A stretch of DNA of 64,000 nt, taken from positions 359,001 through 423,000 of the forward strand of contig JASPKZ010007537.1 in NCBI GenBank assembly GCA_030220185.1, given 5' to 3'. Below are positions 18,900 to 30,671 of the stretch, piece by piece. The DNA comes from Diploptera punctata (taxonomy: Eukaryota; Arthropoda; Insecta; Blattodea; Blaberidae). The translations under genes and the position numbers were made by a program. The notes under the pieces are model-generated. The model was given only the letters and a program-made list of their open reading frames with translations, was not told the origin of the DNA and made no database searches. Positions within the stretch are counted from its first letter, which is position 1, and each line of letters starts with the position of its first letter.

Positions 18900-19130
18900 T
18901 TGGGTTATATTTGAAAAGAAAAATATACGCCTAGACTGGGGTTTGAACCCAGGACCTTTGACTCTCTATGTCAATGCTCTTCCATCTGAGCTACGTAGGC
19001 CTCCAATCTAAACGCGTATTTTTCTCTTATACATAGTTAATTTCTTAACCCCAAATGGTCAAGGTCCTGGATTCAAATCCCAGTCTAAGCGTATATTTTT
19101 ATTTTCAAATATAATTTGTCCATCATTAAG
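18900..19130 (-). mobile_element. SINE T copy with tRNA-like unit 18929-19000
   Basis: Minus strand tRNA-like 72-mer: GCCTACG...TCTAGGC acceptor ends, gctcagatggaagagc D arm, ttgac/gtcaa anticodon stem with loop atagaga, and T loop gttcaaa. The AGA anticodon would be Ser, but there is no long variable arm, so I treat it as SINE-derived. The flanks (tataagagaaaaata, tatttttcttttcaaatat) match those of the SINE T at 9790. A second half-copy (B box and tail) follows at 19063-19130 on the plus strand. Confidence 0.6.
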
Positions 19131-19234
19131 ATGTTTAAAAACGAACAATATTAATATTATGAATACATAGTCTTTTATATAGATTTTTTTATTGTTTTAT
19201 AGATTATTTTAATTGTTTAAGCAAAGTCTTTTGA

Positions 19235-19850
19235 AATAGAGTTTAGACATTCAAAGTCTGTTGAGATAGAGTATAGACATGATATAGTTCAGAGCAAAGT
19301 CTTGTTTAAGCTAACTGTAAACATCCCTACATTTAGTTCATTGGAATGTTAGTGAGTACAGTTAGGGTAATTCGAGGTCAAAATTGAATATATAACACTT
19401 GAGAAGTGAGGGTCTCGTGTCTGTCTGTCTGTCTGAAGGGTAAGTCACCGACCATTTTTCTTAATAATGTAGTCCATTTCTTTTATATTTTGAATCAAGT
19501 ACCATTAACATTTTTGAAACTATATTTTAGAAAAGGGATATAACATTTTTAATCATGTAGATTTGGTTAGATTAAAAAAATTCCACAACTCCCTCTTCTC
19601 AACCCCCCCAAGAAAGTACTGTAGTTTTTAACATAGGCTTAGATTAGATTTAGGGCTAGACTACTTAGGGTTTCTAATTATTTATACTTTAGTAATAAAA
19701 CAGTTCAAAATAAGACTCCATTTGTTTATTTCAAAACATGTATACTGTACATCCTCATACTAACGCTCGGCTAGATAAACGCTACCAGATTTTCCAAGTC
19801 CCGAAGGTCCTTTAAGCCTAAGAAATCCAGTTGGGTTTATAATAATTAAC
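19235..19850 (+). repeat. Dispersed repeat N, copy 1
   Basis: Matches 38150-38775 in reverse: aactgtaaa...ccctacatttag, ggaatgttagt, an (GTCT)n run at 19418-19437, and at the end cgaaggtcctttaagcc. Non-coding, about 620 bp, with no clear TIRs. Class unknown. Confidence 0.55.
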
Positions 19851-20340
19851 AACTTTTGGATTTTTATTTATTTGGCCTAGCTGTAACAACTTAATCGAGT
19901 TGGCCCTGGTAGACCCGTGGCTACCATGTTTGGATCTGGTTCCGGGTTTCGCGGGCGTCTTTGGATTTTTAAAGTCGTAAAAATCCTGATCATAGCTTAC
20001 ATAGGAAGGGAAGATGATTACTTGAAAACATAATGTACTTCAATGTCATACAATGTTTTTATTAGAACTGCGTGTAATACTTGTTAATTCTAATTAGCTA
20101 AATAAAACTCTACAATTAATAACTAAGAAGCGTGTCACTACTCTAGTTAATGACGTCATGCTTACACTGAATCATTGTGAACAATATCATGTTTCAACGT
20201 CTAATCGGTTAACGGATACATTCGTCAAAAATATTCTTACATTAAAGTGTAATAAAGGCGTGTTTGAGGCAAACTATTGCAATTTAAGAAATTATCCCAA
20301 AAGAGTACATCCCTTATTTAAGTACATTTTAATTTATTTA
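19851..20340. other. Spacer with a possible decayed SINE
   Basis: 19860-20000 (ggccctggtagacccgtggc, ccgggtttcgcggg) looks like an old SINE head, but its boxes are not convincing. The remainder is unassigned. Confidence 0.3.
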
Positions 20341-21286
20341 CTAGCTAATACCCGACATGTGCTCCTACGCCTAAATAAATGAAAATTAATATGCGTTTAT
20401 GTTCAGTTGAATAAGTAAAAGGAAAAATAATTATAAATTTATACTTTTTAGATACCCCTGCTGATTACACGGCGTTGCCCGGGAATCTACTTATCCCGAT
20501 CTTCTTGACATAAATCAGCTGAAATACGAAAATTAGTGTGTTTTATGTTTGGTTAAATAAGTAGAATGAAAAATGTATATCGTAATTATTTTTAGATACC
20601 CCGTGCTGTTTACCCGATACTGTCCGGGAATCTACTCATCCCGATCTTCTTGGCATAAAAGAGCTGAAAGACGAAAATTAATGTACTACTTCTTATGATT
20701 AGTTGAATAAGTAAAATGAAAAATAATTACAAATGTATATCGTAATTATTAAAAGATTCCCCGTACTGACTACCCGGCGTTGCCCGGAAATGTACTTATC
20801 TCGATCTTCTTGGCATAAATAAGCTAAAAGACAAAATTCGTTATTGTGAGTTGTCCGTAAAAGAATACCTGTCATGTCCTGCTATGCTTGCACAGGAATC
20901 TACGTAGGCCTACTTGTCTGGATCTTCTTGACATCAAAGAAAGGCAAAAATGGTTGTGAGTTATCCGTAAAATATAAACATATGTTATCGCGGACTTTTT
21001 TGTAGAGTTTATTGAAATATTCAATTTTGTGTAAATTAATGTTGTGTATTTGTTGTGGTTTAGGCAGCGTAAGCTATTTAAGCGTTAAAAAAGAATTTTT
21101 TTCACTACAAAGGGTGAATTTTAAGGGTGTAGGAGTTGAGTATCACAACTCTCTTAGAGCCTATGTTTATCCCGGGAATCTCCTGAACTTTTTGCAAAAA
21201 AAAAAACCATCACAATCGGATCAACGGTACGGCCGCACATAAAGTACGAACAAACAAACATTAATTTTCATATATTAGATTCAGCC
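20341..21286 (+). repeat. Repeat L, copy 2 with extra internal units
   Basis: Same ends as the copy at 11224-12480 (ctagctaatacccgacatg, tatattagat). The internal unit (acccggcgttgcccggga, cccgatcttcttg, agctgaaagacgaaaatt) occurs about four times here, near 20460, 20595, 20770 and 20890, at spacings of about 130-170 bp. The first copy has two. Confidence 0.6.
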
Positions 21287-22260
21287 TGGTAGAGTCAAGG
21301 TCATGTGGTCTTCTCTTCCATTCACCGGGACAAACATAATATGTAACATTCGAATATAGAAATCACAATTAACTATAATATTAAATACTAAATGAAAATT
21401 GGTCAATAAGATAATATATATAAGATTAAGATCTATAACATAATATTGTTAAAGGTAATTAAAATTAAGACTTCTTATTATTATTCATAATTTGTAGGAT
21501 TTTTATCCTGTTTATTTCCAGAGTCACTCCTAGGAGGAAGACGGATGGGGTTCGTTAGTCCTGTAAGACAACCCATCTAGGAGAGACAACTCCGAAATAA
21601 AACGGGGCAGGCTGAGCTCTGGAGCTGGGTGAAGGCAATCGGTCTTGAGAGGAAACCCCGAATAATAAACCCGCCATGAAAACGGGCTAGCAACCCACTT
21701 CAAGGTGTATCTTATACATTGCTCGCAGTCCCAAGGATCAAGCCTCGGATCAGACGGAAACAAAATACGACAAAATTAAGACTAAAACTAATAATAAGAT
21801 ATACACAAGCAAGATAAATTAAATTGTTTGGTAGACTGTTCCGATCTAATGTACATGAAGAAAAAGATAATAAACTAATTTTCGGTTAAATAACATTTAA
21901 AACAAATAACAAAATATTTCAGTGGCACCATGCATGAAACCAATAACCCTCATTTAAGTAGTTCTTAGAAAATGAAGATTCATGCATGGAGGTTTCCTAT
22001 CTGAAGTGAACCTCCAATGTGTTGTCCATCTCTGGATCTTCTGTTTAACTAATTGTACAGCAATTAAAATTTGAGGGATGATAAATGACAGCTCCAATAT
22101 TACATTAATAATATTAACTCTTTTTTTTTTTAATTTGAGGGTTATGGGTTTTATGCATGGTGCCACAGATTTGTTAATCTTAATACTATTTTCATGAAAT
22201 AAATTAACATCACTAACAAAAGTAAATTTTTCCAGCACGGTGATAGAATTCCTTGATTTT
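21287..22260. other. Mostly unassigned, LINE J-like scrap at start
   Basis: 21288-21330 (gcctggtagagtcaaggtc) resembles the LINE J 3' UTR. 21530-21765 is GC-richer and may be a LINE 5' region, but I recognise no domain. The rest is AT-rich. Confidence 0.3.
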
Positions 22261-22267
22261 TTGTTTG

Positions 22268-22525
22268 TTGTTGTTGTTTTTCTTTTTCTTCCTTTCATGT
22301 GATAGACCTAGTGGTCTGTTACGGTCTCAATCCAACGTTTGAAATGTCTGCCCCAAGATCTCTTGCCTAGTGGCTGGTAATTTCAGATTGACGTGACATT
22401 CTTGTTCTGCTCATTCTTCTTACGTGAGATTTACAGTTGTTTCTGTATTTTTGTACATATTCCATGACTGATTCTGTTTGTAATAATTCTTTGAGAATCT
22501 CATAATTTCTTTTTGTTTGTTAATG
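22268..22525 (-). mobile_element. LINE G, 3' end
   Basis: Minus strand: ESVMEYVQKYRNNCKSHVRR, then the GRPFKRW region in decayed form, ending in a gaagaaaaagaaaa-type tail. It matches the better copies at 30672-31147 and 61705-62395. Confidence 0.6.
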
Positions 22526-23211
22526 ATCTTAATTTAAGAAAACGAGTGCAAGATATTGGAGATGGGAATGGAATCAATAAGCTTATGTTAAAAGCGAGAA
22601 GCCCGGAAAGACCCGAAAAATGTACTGTATTCTTCTCCTCAATAAAGTTTTAGAAGCCTATATTGGACATGAACAATAAATAGTGACACCTCTAAGATTT
22701 TACGACAACCTCCAAGGTTATTATAAAAATCAAATGACATTTTGTGCTTCACAAATATTTTCATGATTTTATAAACGTGATCAATTTGTGATATAACAAA
22801 TCGTGCTCTTGTGGTTACAGATTCTGACTATAGTTCATGACGTCCCGAGTTCAATTCCCATCAGACTAAAAGAGTATTTCCTGTGGTCACCCACGGTTTG
22901 GAACTCAGATTAACTTATATTTAAAGACCCTCCTGGAACATCGTTTTCATTTTGCCCATCATATCATCGGGGTAACTAACTGTCTTCCAAATGCCCCATC
23001 CTCATAAGAATGTTACAATTCCGTCAATCTCAGGACAAAATTTCAGAAATATCGTAAGACAACCTGGTGGGATTTGACAAAAAAATATCGATTTGATGTT
23101 ATATAAACTCTTGATTGCCTTTAAATATTTTTTGCGCGTAAATTATTCCTCGAAGGAATAAAATTATACCAAACCAAGAGGAGTTCGACGGGTTCATTAA
23201 TAAAGCCTTTA
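22526..23211. other. Spacer, isolated B-box-like sequence
   Basis: 22845-22865 reads gagttcaattcccatcag, a B-box-like word, but no A box is at the right distance. Otherwise nothing is recognised. Confidence 0.3.
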
Positions 23212-23939
23212 TCATAAGTAATGCCACGACTGATTTCCAAATTATCGATAAATTCACGACTCACGAAATGAAGAGTGAATTTACCTAGAGCATTTGGAAA
23301 TCACGAGTGGCATTTGTTAGGACTATTTAACGAATAAAATTAAGCTGTTTACTCGCAAACTATGATTTAAATATAGTTACTTAAAAATATTTATATATTT
23401 AATGTAAATGGCGACGTTTGAAAACAAATGAGAAACGTTTGTTATGCTTCATTTGTTCATGACTGCAACCTGATCATATTATTTATTGCCAAAGGATCGC
23501 AATATTGTAAGAATACATCCTAGTGGAGAAAAAATGAAACATCAAACTGTTTATAACCAACATTATAGGTTATTAATTAATTTCTGACGTAAATTATATT
23601 TTTCTGGAACGTAAATTCCTGGGAAATAATACGTTTAAGAATGTGGTTTCTTTTTATTGTGGTATAATCAATAACTATGAATGTTGCTCTGTTATATCTC
23701 GTAAGCAGTATCTGTTTACATTCGTGCACTATGTATACAATCTGGTAGCTGCATTTCTGAGAGAATCGGTCACTGCAAAATAATACTCTGGCCTATTCTG
23801 AATGTTAAAAAGGAGGAGCTTGATTTTAATATGATAAAATTAAACTGATAAAATCGAGGTGAAAAAGACTGTCATTGGTTGTAAATCAAAATTCATTGAA
23901 ATGTGATTGACTTCCATTTGGGGCATGAGTTAAATAGTC
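23212..23939 (-). mobile_element. Transposon R, minus copy
   Basis: Reverse orientation of the element at 2566-3289, with both ends present (atcataagtaatgccac at left, gcatgagttaaatagtc at right) and its hairpin at 23215-23315. It is more diverged than the three copies at 2.5-4.9 kb. Confidence 0.7.
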
Positions 23940-24654
23940 GCAGAATATGACTGGCACTAATTATACTGAACCAGTAGTTGAGCGCCTTTTATATTGTTGC
24001 ATTAATAATTTTCTTGGATACGTGAATAATTTATGAATTTTCCTCTTTCGTTGAAATTATGTCTATTATCTATTAACATTTAACATAACTTATTCTACCA
24101 GTCTCTCGTTTTAAAGTCACTCTCTGTAAATATGAAGAATCTTAGAAGATAATTTGTTCTGACATTTTTATGAAGTGCACTTCACTCCTGAAGTGAATGT
24201 AAACATTAAATTGAGGGGGTTCAGCTATGGACCGGATATAGGCGTTTATTTCTTTTTAGAAGAAGGGTCGAGTTTCACCCCAGCAAGATGAGAGGGCTGT
24301 TGAAAACACCTTTAAATGAAAGAGTTTCTTTGTACGGAACTTTAGCCACATGACACTTTCCGAAACATTCCGAACAGCATATTAAACCTTTACAAGATCA
24401 AGTATAAGCTATTTCTGTGGGGTGAAACTAGTGCAACACGATTTCAACGGAATCGCTTGGAAAAGATAATGCTGCATTACATATAGCCTACAACTTGTTT
24501 TCTACACGATTTCTTCAGCTTTCTATTGAAGTATGAAGCTTTTTATATCCATTGTGTTTCAATGCGGCCATTTCTATTGAATTCAATGTAAAGACAGTTT
24601 ACTATAATTCTCATAGATGCTTCTGTGTCTTAGATCTAGTTTTCCATTAAGTCT
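23940..24654. other. AT-rich spacer
   Basis: Nothing recognised on either strand. Confidence 0.4.
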
Positions 24655-24886
24655 AATTTCAAAGGAAATAAAAGGGCGAGGTCAAATTCTAAAAGCAGTA
24701 TTACAAACAGGCATATTTCTGAAGATTCATTTACGATAGTGATGCAATTTATTGTGCTGCTATTTAACATTTTATTTTCATATCTCATTACCATTACTCT
24801 TGAATAGCTTTTAAAACAATATGAATTCTAATGTTATAAGCTGATAAATCTATGAAGAAATTAGCTGTGGTTTTTTGTGACTTGGT
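24655..24886 (+). repeat. Repeat P, copy 1
   Basis: Matches 26140-26262 plus 26633-26757: tttcaaaggaaataaaaggg at the start and aagaaattagctgtgg with ttttttgtgac at the end. The first 70 bp also occur in reverse at 29140-29215. Function and class unknown. Confidence 0.5.
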
Positions 24887-25249
24887 CTCGAGGGTGGCGG
24901 GTTCAAACCCGGCCGGGGTCGATGGATTTTTTAGGATGGAAAAATCCAAGGAGCAAGTCCTCCGGGAGGGACTTTAAGCCATGAGTCCCGAGTCTGAAGA
25001 TTTTCAGGCTCGTAAAAGATCAGTAAGCCTGAATGAAAAGGCCTCTAAGAAAAATTTACTGAATTTTCCCGTCCTAGTAGAACCTTGGTTTCCTAGATGT
25101 AAGTATGAGGCGGAACGCTGACCACGGACCACTCAAATTACTTCTGTACAAATCCAGTGTAACTAAATTAGTATGGTTCAAATTCTTCCCTGTAGGGGGA
25201 GAGCGCCTAAATCTCTGTTAAGGGAAACATGGGCTTACAAGATATAAGA
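24887..25249 (+). mobile_element. SINE-E, tRNA-derived, 5'-truncated
   Basis: Starts within the tRNA-like head (ttggtctcgagggtggcggg, gttcaaacccggccgggg), then gtcctccgggagggac, aagcctgaat and the family body. It sits inside repeat P: P stops at gtgac (24886) and resumes with tcattgttcagtgc near 25252, as in the uninterrupted order at 26757-26775. A fuller copy is at 35488. Confidence 0.65.
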
Positions 25250-25424
25250 AGATCATTGTTCAGTGCTCCGAGATTTTTAAATGAAACCAATAAGTCTTTA
25301 TTTCAAAGTGTTGAAATTAATTTCCTTAGAACAACAAAAGGCTGCACAAGAACGGATCGGATAAAGAATGAAGATATAAGAACAGAGTTAAATGTGTATC
25401 CAATGAATGACTAAATCAAAGAAT
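25250..25424 (+). mobile_element. RTE-like LINE C-terminal scrap, part 1
   Basis: VEINFLRTTKGCTRTDRIKN and EDIRTELNVYPMND match EMKFLRSVKGCTKEDRIKN of LINE A. The frame is interrupted by two SINE-B copies and picks up at 25978 with EKWFRHVERMNVTRLPKAAF, then YKPRGSRNVGR. Confidence 0.65.
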
Positions 25425-25427
25425 ATC

Positions 25428-25673
25428 GAGGGTTCAACTCCCGTTGGGGTCAGGATTTTTAAACTGATCCAAACCCTCTGGCGGCACTATGGCCCTGGGG
25501 TCGACTCAGCCTCTAACGGAAATGAGTACCAGACGCTTGTTCTGGGGGTAAAGGCGGCCGTCACGCAGGGCTGACAACCCGGCTGACATAAAGTGCCGAT
25601 TGTCTAGAAAAAGTGGGAGCCTTAACCTCCTACTACCCCAAGGGCCTCCGGGCCTGTTGTGGGATCACTTTAC
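25428..25673 (+). mobile_element. SINE-B, 5'-truncated
   Basis: Begins at the B box (gagggttcaactcccgttgg) and runs to the gtgggatcacttt end. Head-to-tail with the next copy. Confidence 0.75.
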
Positions 25674-25977
25674 CGGGGGCAGCCGTAGCGTAGTGGTTAA
25701 GGCACTGCGCTACAAGCCGGAAGGTCGAGGGTTCGAGTCCCGGTGGGGGCAGGATTTTTAAACTGACCCAAACCTTCTGGCGGCACTATGGCCCTGGGGT
25801 CGACTCAGCCTCTAACTGATGAAATGAGTACCAGACGCTTGTTCTGGGGTAAAGGTGGCCGACACGCAGGGCTGACAACCCGGCTGAAATCAAGTGCCGA
25901 TTGTCAAGAAAAAGTGGGAGCCTTAACCTCCTACTACCCTAAGGGCCTCCTGAGGCCTGTAGTGGGATCACTTTTAG
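25674..25977 (+). mobile_element. SINE-B, full copy
   Basis: gggggcagccgtagcgtag, A box, B box (gggttcgagtcccggtgg), complete body and gtgggatcacttt end. It directly follows the truncated copy, so the pair is tandem. Confidence 0.8.
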
Positions 25978-26110
25978 CTATAGAGAAAAATGGTTTAGAC
26001 ATGTAGAAAGAATGAACGTAACAAGATTACCAAAAGCAGCATTTAACTACAAGCCAAGAGGCTCAAGGAATGTAGGAAGGCTAGTCAGTACAATTGTGAG
26101 GCGGAACAGG
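25978..26110 (+). mobile_element. RTE-like LINE C-terminal scrap, part 2
   Basis: Continues 25250-25424 with EKWFRHVERM and NYKPRGSRNVGRL. Ends near 26110. Confidence 0.6.
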
Positions 26111-26139
26111 CAATTTGCCTTTATGTCTTTATTTCAAAG

Positions 26140-26770
26140 GAAATAAAAGGGCAAGGCAAAATTCTAAAACTAGGACAAAGCAGTTCTACGTACAGGCACA
26201 TGTCTGAAGATTAATTTATGATAATTATGCAATTTATTGGACTACACTATTTAAGAGTAAAGTTCTTAGGAACATTTTTGAGCAAAAAAGAGATGAAACA
26301 GACAGGTGAATGGAGAAAACTACATAAGTGAGTTACATGATAAGTATAGGAAGCCAGATATAATAAGAACAGTTAAGTCTCGTAGACTGCGAAAGGCAGG
26401 ACATGTGGCACGAATGGGGAATGAAAGACGTGCATGGTAGCTTCTTGTAGGAAAACCAGAGGGAAAACGTCCAGTTGGTAGACCAAGAATGAGGTGGGAG
26501 AATAACATTATCCATGATTTGAGGAAAGTAGATTATGCAGGGGATGATTGGAAAACATTAGCTCAGGGTAGGGATGTATGGAGAACTTATGTCCGCGCGG
26601 CCATGAACCAGTGAGTTAGTTATTTTTTAGTTATTTTGCTACATTAAACATTTTATTTACACAAATGTATTACTCTTGGATAACTTTTAAAATAATATGA
26701 ATTCTAATAAAATTATAAAATGATAAAATGTACGAAGAAATTAACTTGATTTTTTGTGACTTTTCATTGT
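26140..26770 (+). repeat. Repeat P, copy 2, split by LINE C
   Basis: Left part 26140-26262 and right part 26633-26770 match 24655-24886 without the LINE. Between them lies a LINE C tail. Confidence 0.5.
26262..26632 (+). mobile_element. LINE C, short degenerate copy
   Basis: Reads KKRDETDR.MEKT, SELHDKYRKPDIIRTVKSRR, HVARMGNERRAW, GKRPVGRPRMRWENNII in broken frames, ending ggccatgaaccagtgagttag. Same family as 11608-12206. Confidence 0.7.
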
Positions 26771-26810
26771 TCAATGCTTAGAGATATTTAAGACATACTC
26801 CAAACTCCAA

Positions 26811-27132
26811 GTGCGACTGGCCTAGAAGGCCCTTGGCCTACCAGCCGGCTGCTAGCCTCACACCTACACATGTGTTAATCACAGAAGTAGACGATCATCG
26901 AGCCAGTGTAGGGATGACATGTAGTCAGCATGTCAGGTCACCCAGCCGTTATAGCTGGTCTTCTCAACCTGGAGTTACAACCCAAATGTCTCTCACGATC
27001 TCGCTGGGCACTGGTTCCAAACTGGCCGAAATTCCATGAGAAAATTTCTTCCCTCATGTGGACTCGAATCAGCGCAAGTTCCTTAGCTCTGCACCAAGGT
27101 TTCTTGCCTTAACCACTCGGTTACTAGCGCGG
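26811..27132 (-). mobile_element. SINE-C, tRNA-derived
   Basis: Minus strand: gcgctagtaaccgagtggtt (A-box region), B-box region in the ctgattcgagtccac context, then the body with tatggaatttcgg, gttgagaagaccagctataa-type words and cagccggctggtaggcc. This is the subfamily whose 3' end reads cttctaggcc. Others are at 27471, 31203, 36225, 42564 and 53312. Confidence 0.75.
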
Positions 27133-27244
27133 ACATCCGTAGGTATATTCTAAATGGTGTAGGCGTTTATGGGAGACAGAAATCTAACCTTTGCTCTGCT
27201 TGAGGATGGATTTGCTTATTCCAAATGCTAATTCCCTTGATGTT

Positions 27245-27248
27245 TAAA

Positions 27249-27283
<35 letters not shown>

Positions 27284-27386
27284 TATTATCATCATCATGA
27301 TTATTATATCATCATCATTATTATTATTATCATCATCATAATCATCATCATAACCATCATTATTATCATTATTATTATTATTATTA

Positions 27387-27470
<84 letters not shown>
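27245..27470 (+). repeat. Compound (ATT)n/(ATC)n microsatellite
   Basis: About 225 bp of ATT runs mixed with ATC runs, interrupted at the end by the SINE-C at 27471 and resuming at 27810. Confidence 0.9.
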
Positions 27471-27471
<1 letters not shown>

Positions 27472-27809
27472 GCCGAGCGGTTAAGGTAGGAGGTCTTGGC
27501 GCAGAGCTACGGGACTTGCGCTGGTTCGAATCTCCATGGGGGAAGAAATTTTCTCATGGTATTTCGGCCAGTAAGGGACCGGTGCCCACTCAACATCGTG
27601 AGGCAATTGGGTACCTACAATAAGTAGCGGCTCCAGGTTGAGGAACCAGCTATAACGGCTGGGGGACTCGACATGCTAACCACATGTCACCCCTACACTG
27701 GCTGTTGATCATCTACGTCTGTGATTGACACATGTGGATGTGAAGGGCCAGCAGCCGGCTGGTAAAAGGGCAACCGCTGAAAAGTGGAAAGACCCTCAAT
27801 CGGAATCGG
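27471..27809 (+). mobile_element. SINE-C inserted in (ATT)n
   Basis: Starts agccgagcggttaaggtagg, with B box ctggttcgaatctccatgg, complete body, and the 3' end subfamily with gaccctcaatcggaatcgg. (ATT)n lies on both sides. Confidence 0.8.

Positions 27810-27881
<72 letters not shown>
27810..27881 (+). repeat. (ATT)n microsatellite
   Basis: About 23 ATT units, the continuation of the tract before the SINE. Confidence 0.9.
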
Positions 27882-27885
<4 letters not shown>

Positions 27886-28440
27886 AGATAAAGAGGATAA
27901 ACAAGAAAGTGATATTAAGAACAGAAAAAATAAAGGTAGAGCAATAACAACAATGATGGAGTCTTATGGAACAGACATATAACCAGGAAAAATAAGTTAC
28001 AAATATATAATTCAATAGTGATAAGTACTGTCATATATGGAGCTGAGGTTTGGAGATTCAACAAAACTTAGAACAAAAACTTATGTGATGGAAATGGATT
28101 TCTTGAGGAGAGCAGCAAGATGTTCAAAATTAGACAAAATAAGAAATACTGTCATAAGAGAAAAAAATAATATTGGTTATTCAATAGTAGATTATATACG
28201 GTATAAGCAATTAAATTGGTATGGGCACGTACGACGAATGCAAGAAAGATTACCCAGGAAAATATTGGAATGGTGTCCACCTGGAAGAAGGAGGAGAGGA
28301 AGACCTCTAAACTCGTGGATGCAGGAAATAAGAACTGGAATGAGAGCAAGAAGACTGAAGGACATGGATTGGATGGAGAGAGACGAGTGGAGAAGAAAAA
28401 TAAAACCTTGGGTACAGTGTAAACATTAAAATTCTGTATA
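27882..28440 (+). mobile_element. LINE D, C-terminal copy
   Basis: VIYGAEVWRF, MEMDFLRRAARCSKLDKIRN, LNWYGHVRRMQERLPRK, WCPPGRRRRGRPLNSWMQEI and DWMERDEWRRKIK. Open for about 130 codons from 28037, frameshifted before that. Related to the RTE-like families. Further copies at 55541 and 63201. It ends gtatatgaataataat in an (AAT)n tract. Confidence 0.75.
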
Positions 28441-28441
<1 letters not shown>

Positions 28442-28475
<34 letters not shown>

Positions 28476-28500
28476 TATATATTATTATATAATAATTATA

Positions 28501-28552
<52 letters not shown>

Positions 28553-28553
28553 T
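28442..28553 (+). repeat. (AAT)n to (ATT)n inverted microsatellite
   Basis: An (AAT)n run followed by (ATT)n, so the two halves are self-complementary. The first half is probably the LINE D tail. Confidence 0.85.
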
Positions 28554-29645
28554 GTGTGGAATGCCAGGTTATATCTTTCATCGCATCGCCACAATGAAAT
28601 AGCTCACTAAATTATAATTTCCGAACAATAAAATTAGGGTATTGAACTCAACAGGTCTCTCCGAATATATTAAGATTAAGAAAGATGATCTGCCTTAGGC
28701 AAGTTCATTCAAATGTTATTTTCAGTTGTCTGTTTTAATTTCAACCTATGACCCCCATTTCATATCCACTTATTCGATAGTTGTGACTTTAATTCGCGGT
28801 TGAAAATACAAATTGCTAACAAGGGATTTTTTTCCCCCCAGAAGTTTGACAGAATATGACGATAGACTAAAGAATATTTAAAAAGGAGTCTACCTTACGC
28901 ATGCGCAATGCAGAATATCTTAGAAGTTCAAATGTTTCGAAATGGCCGCTTCTATATAACTTCTAAAACATCGGGAAGGAAACCTTTAAAAACCGGATAT
29001 AAATTAATTTGAATGTTTTCAAACAGTTTAGTATAAAGTATCTCACGTTATCCGTACAGGATGTGGTGAAAATAACAGCAGAATTATTAATTATTAAATT
29101 CCACCATTATCACAAATACATATTGAGAAATATTCCTGTACGTAGTACAGCTTTGTCCTAGTTTTAGAATTTCGCCTCGCCTTTTCTTTCCTTTGAAATA
29201 TTTTATTTTTATTTCTTTATTTCAGATATGTCAGCATGGAGCCCAGATTCTGCTCGTAATCAAAATGTCAACACCAGGGTAAAAGCGTAAACGCTGTAGA
29301 CACGTAATAAAACTTTCAAAATGTGTGAAATCAGGACCTTGCTTCACGAAGGACTGCAATTGTTAACGGCAGAAATGTGGCAGTCGTTCATACACCACGT
29401 GGAGGGGGAATAGGACAAATTCTGGAATTCTGATAATTCGTATAACATCATTGCAGACTCCCTCAGTATCAATCCAGAAGAAAGCAGCACTGTAGAAACG
29501 AAAGAAGGATAAGAGGAAGATCTACTTCAAAGAATCAACGTCTTATCTGATTCTGATTAGGTAGACCCATATATAATTTTTTATTAATTTTTCTTTGTCA
29601 TAAATTTAAATAAATAATAAATGGAGGAAATGAAGGTATGGAAAT
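28554..29645. other. Spacer with an inverted scrap of repeat P
   Basis: 29140-29215 is the reverse of the start of repeat P. The rest is unassigned. Confidence 0.35.
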
Positions 29646-29649
29646 CAAT

Positions 29650-30040
29650 AAGTACTAGAAGAATATACTAATAGTTGTAGAAATGGATTATTTACGTAGA
29701 GTGCCAGAAAGTCAAGGTTAGAACATGTCACAAATAAGGAAATTAGAAACATTATGGAAGCAGATGAAAGCATAATTGAAAGAATTGAGGAGAAGGAATT
29801 AAAGTGGTTAGGACATGTTTTAAGAACGGAAGATGAGCGATGGCCGAAGCAACTATAAGTTATCAATGGCATCCGACCCGAAAGAAGAAAGAGGGAGACC
29901 AAAGTTAACATGGAAGGAAAACATGAGGACAGTAATGCAAGCAAGAGGGCTCAGGATTGAAGATGCACAAGATCGTAGGCTTTGGAGTTTTGGCATAGGA
30001 AGACGGCAGCAGCTGTAATAAAACGTGAAGATACATAGAT
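29650..30040 (+). mobile_element. LINE F, C-terminal copy
   Basis: In broken frames: EHVTNKEIRNIMEADESIIE, EEKELKWLGHVLRTEDERW, KEERGRPKLTWKENMRTVMQ and EDAQDRRLWSFGIGRRQQL. A second copy is at 58797-59105. RTE-like C-terminus with a GRP..TW motif. Confidence 0.7.
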
Positions 30041-30671
30041 AGAGGAAATTTCTAATATTTGGTATCATCTTATCTTGTATTCAGTCTTATTTCTCGTAAA
30101 ATACCGCTGTTGCCTAAGAACAATGTTTCTATCGTTCACAGTTCCGTACATAATTCAGTCATATGGCGGGCAAAAATAGTACTACACTTCACAAAATAGG
30201 TGGAGTCGGCGCGGAATCAATAATTCTGGTGTTATGCTAGTTTGTTTACAGTACAACGGGAACTTAGCTTGGAATTAATGTAGTATCCCGATGTAACTTC
30301 TATAATTAAGTCAATGGTAGATTGTTTCAATTGGATGTGTTAAGTGTAGCATGTCAACTTTTTATTTCGTAGAAATATCGTTTATATACCATTGTTACAA
30401 AACTGGACAATTAGTTCAATGTTAACAGGTTATAATATAGAGTCTTTATATTCATTTGAAACATAAAACACGTCTAGAACATAAAACACATTTTTTAAAA
30501 CGTAAAACACACCTTAATGTCGGGCAATCTTGTTGCTAGGAAATTACTCATTGATCATATAGGCCTGTACATTGAAACAGGTTTTCACTGGTTTATATAA
30601 ACTATAATTTAATTACCACAATTATTTTCTGCATTTTTAATGTTATTTTAAATACACCAACATTATAAAAT
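30041..30671. other. Spacer, nothing recognised
   Basis: No coding or repeat similarity seen. Confidence 0.4.

Noticed and set aside
18929..19000. Possible tRNA-Ser(AGA)
   Set aside because: No long variable arm, which Ser tRNAs need, and flanks match SINE T.
21530..21763. 77-codon minus-strand frame
   Set aside because: No similarity that I can name; could be part of a LINE 5' region but the evidence is too weak to call.
27245..27881. Possible CRISPR or satellite array
   Set aside because: Simple (ATT)/(ATC) microsatellite with a SINE inside; no spacer-repeat structure. No CRISPR is expected in this kind of DNA.
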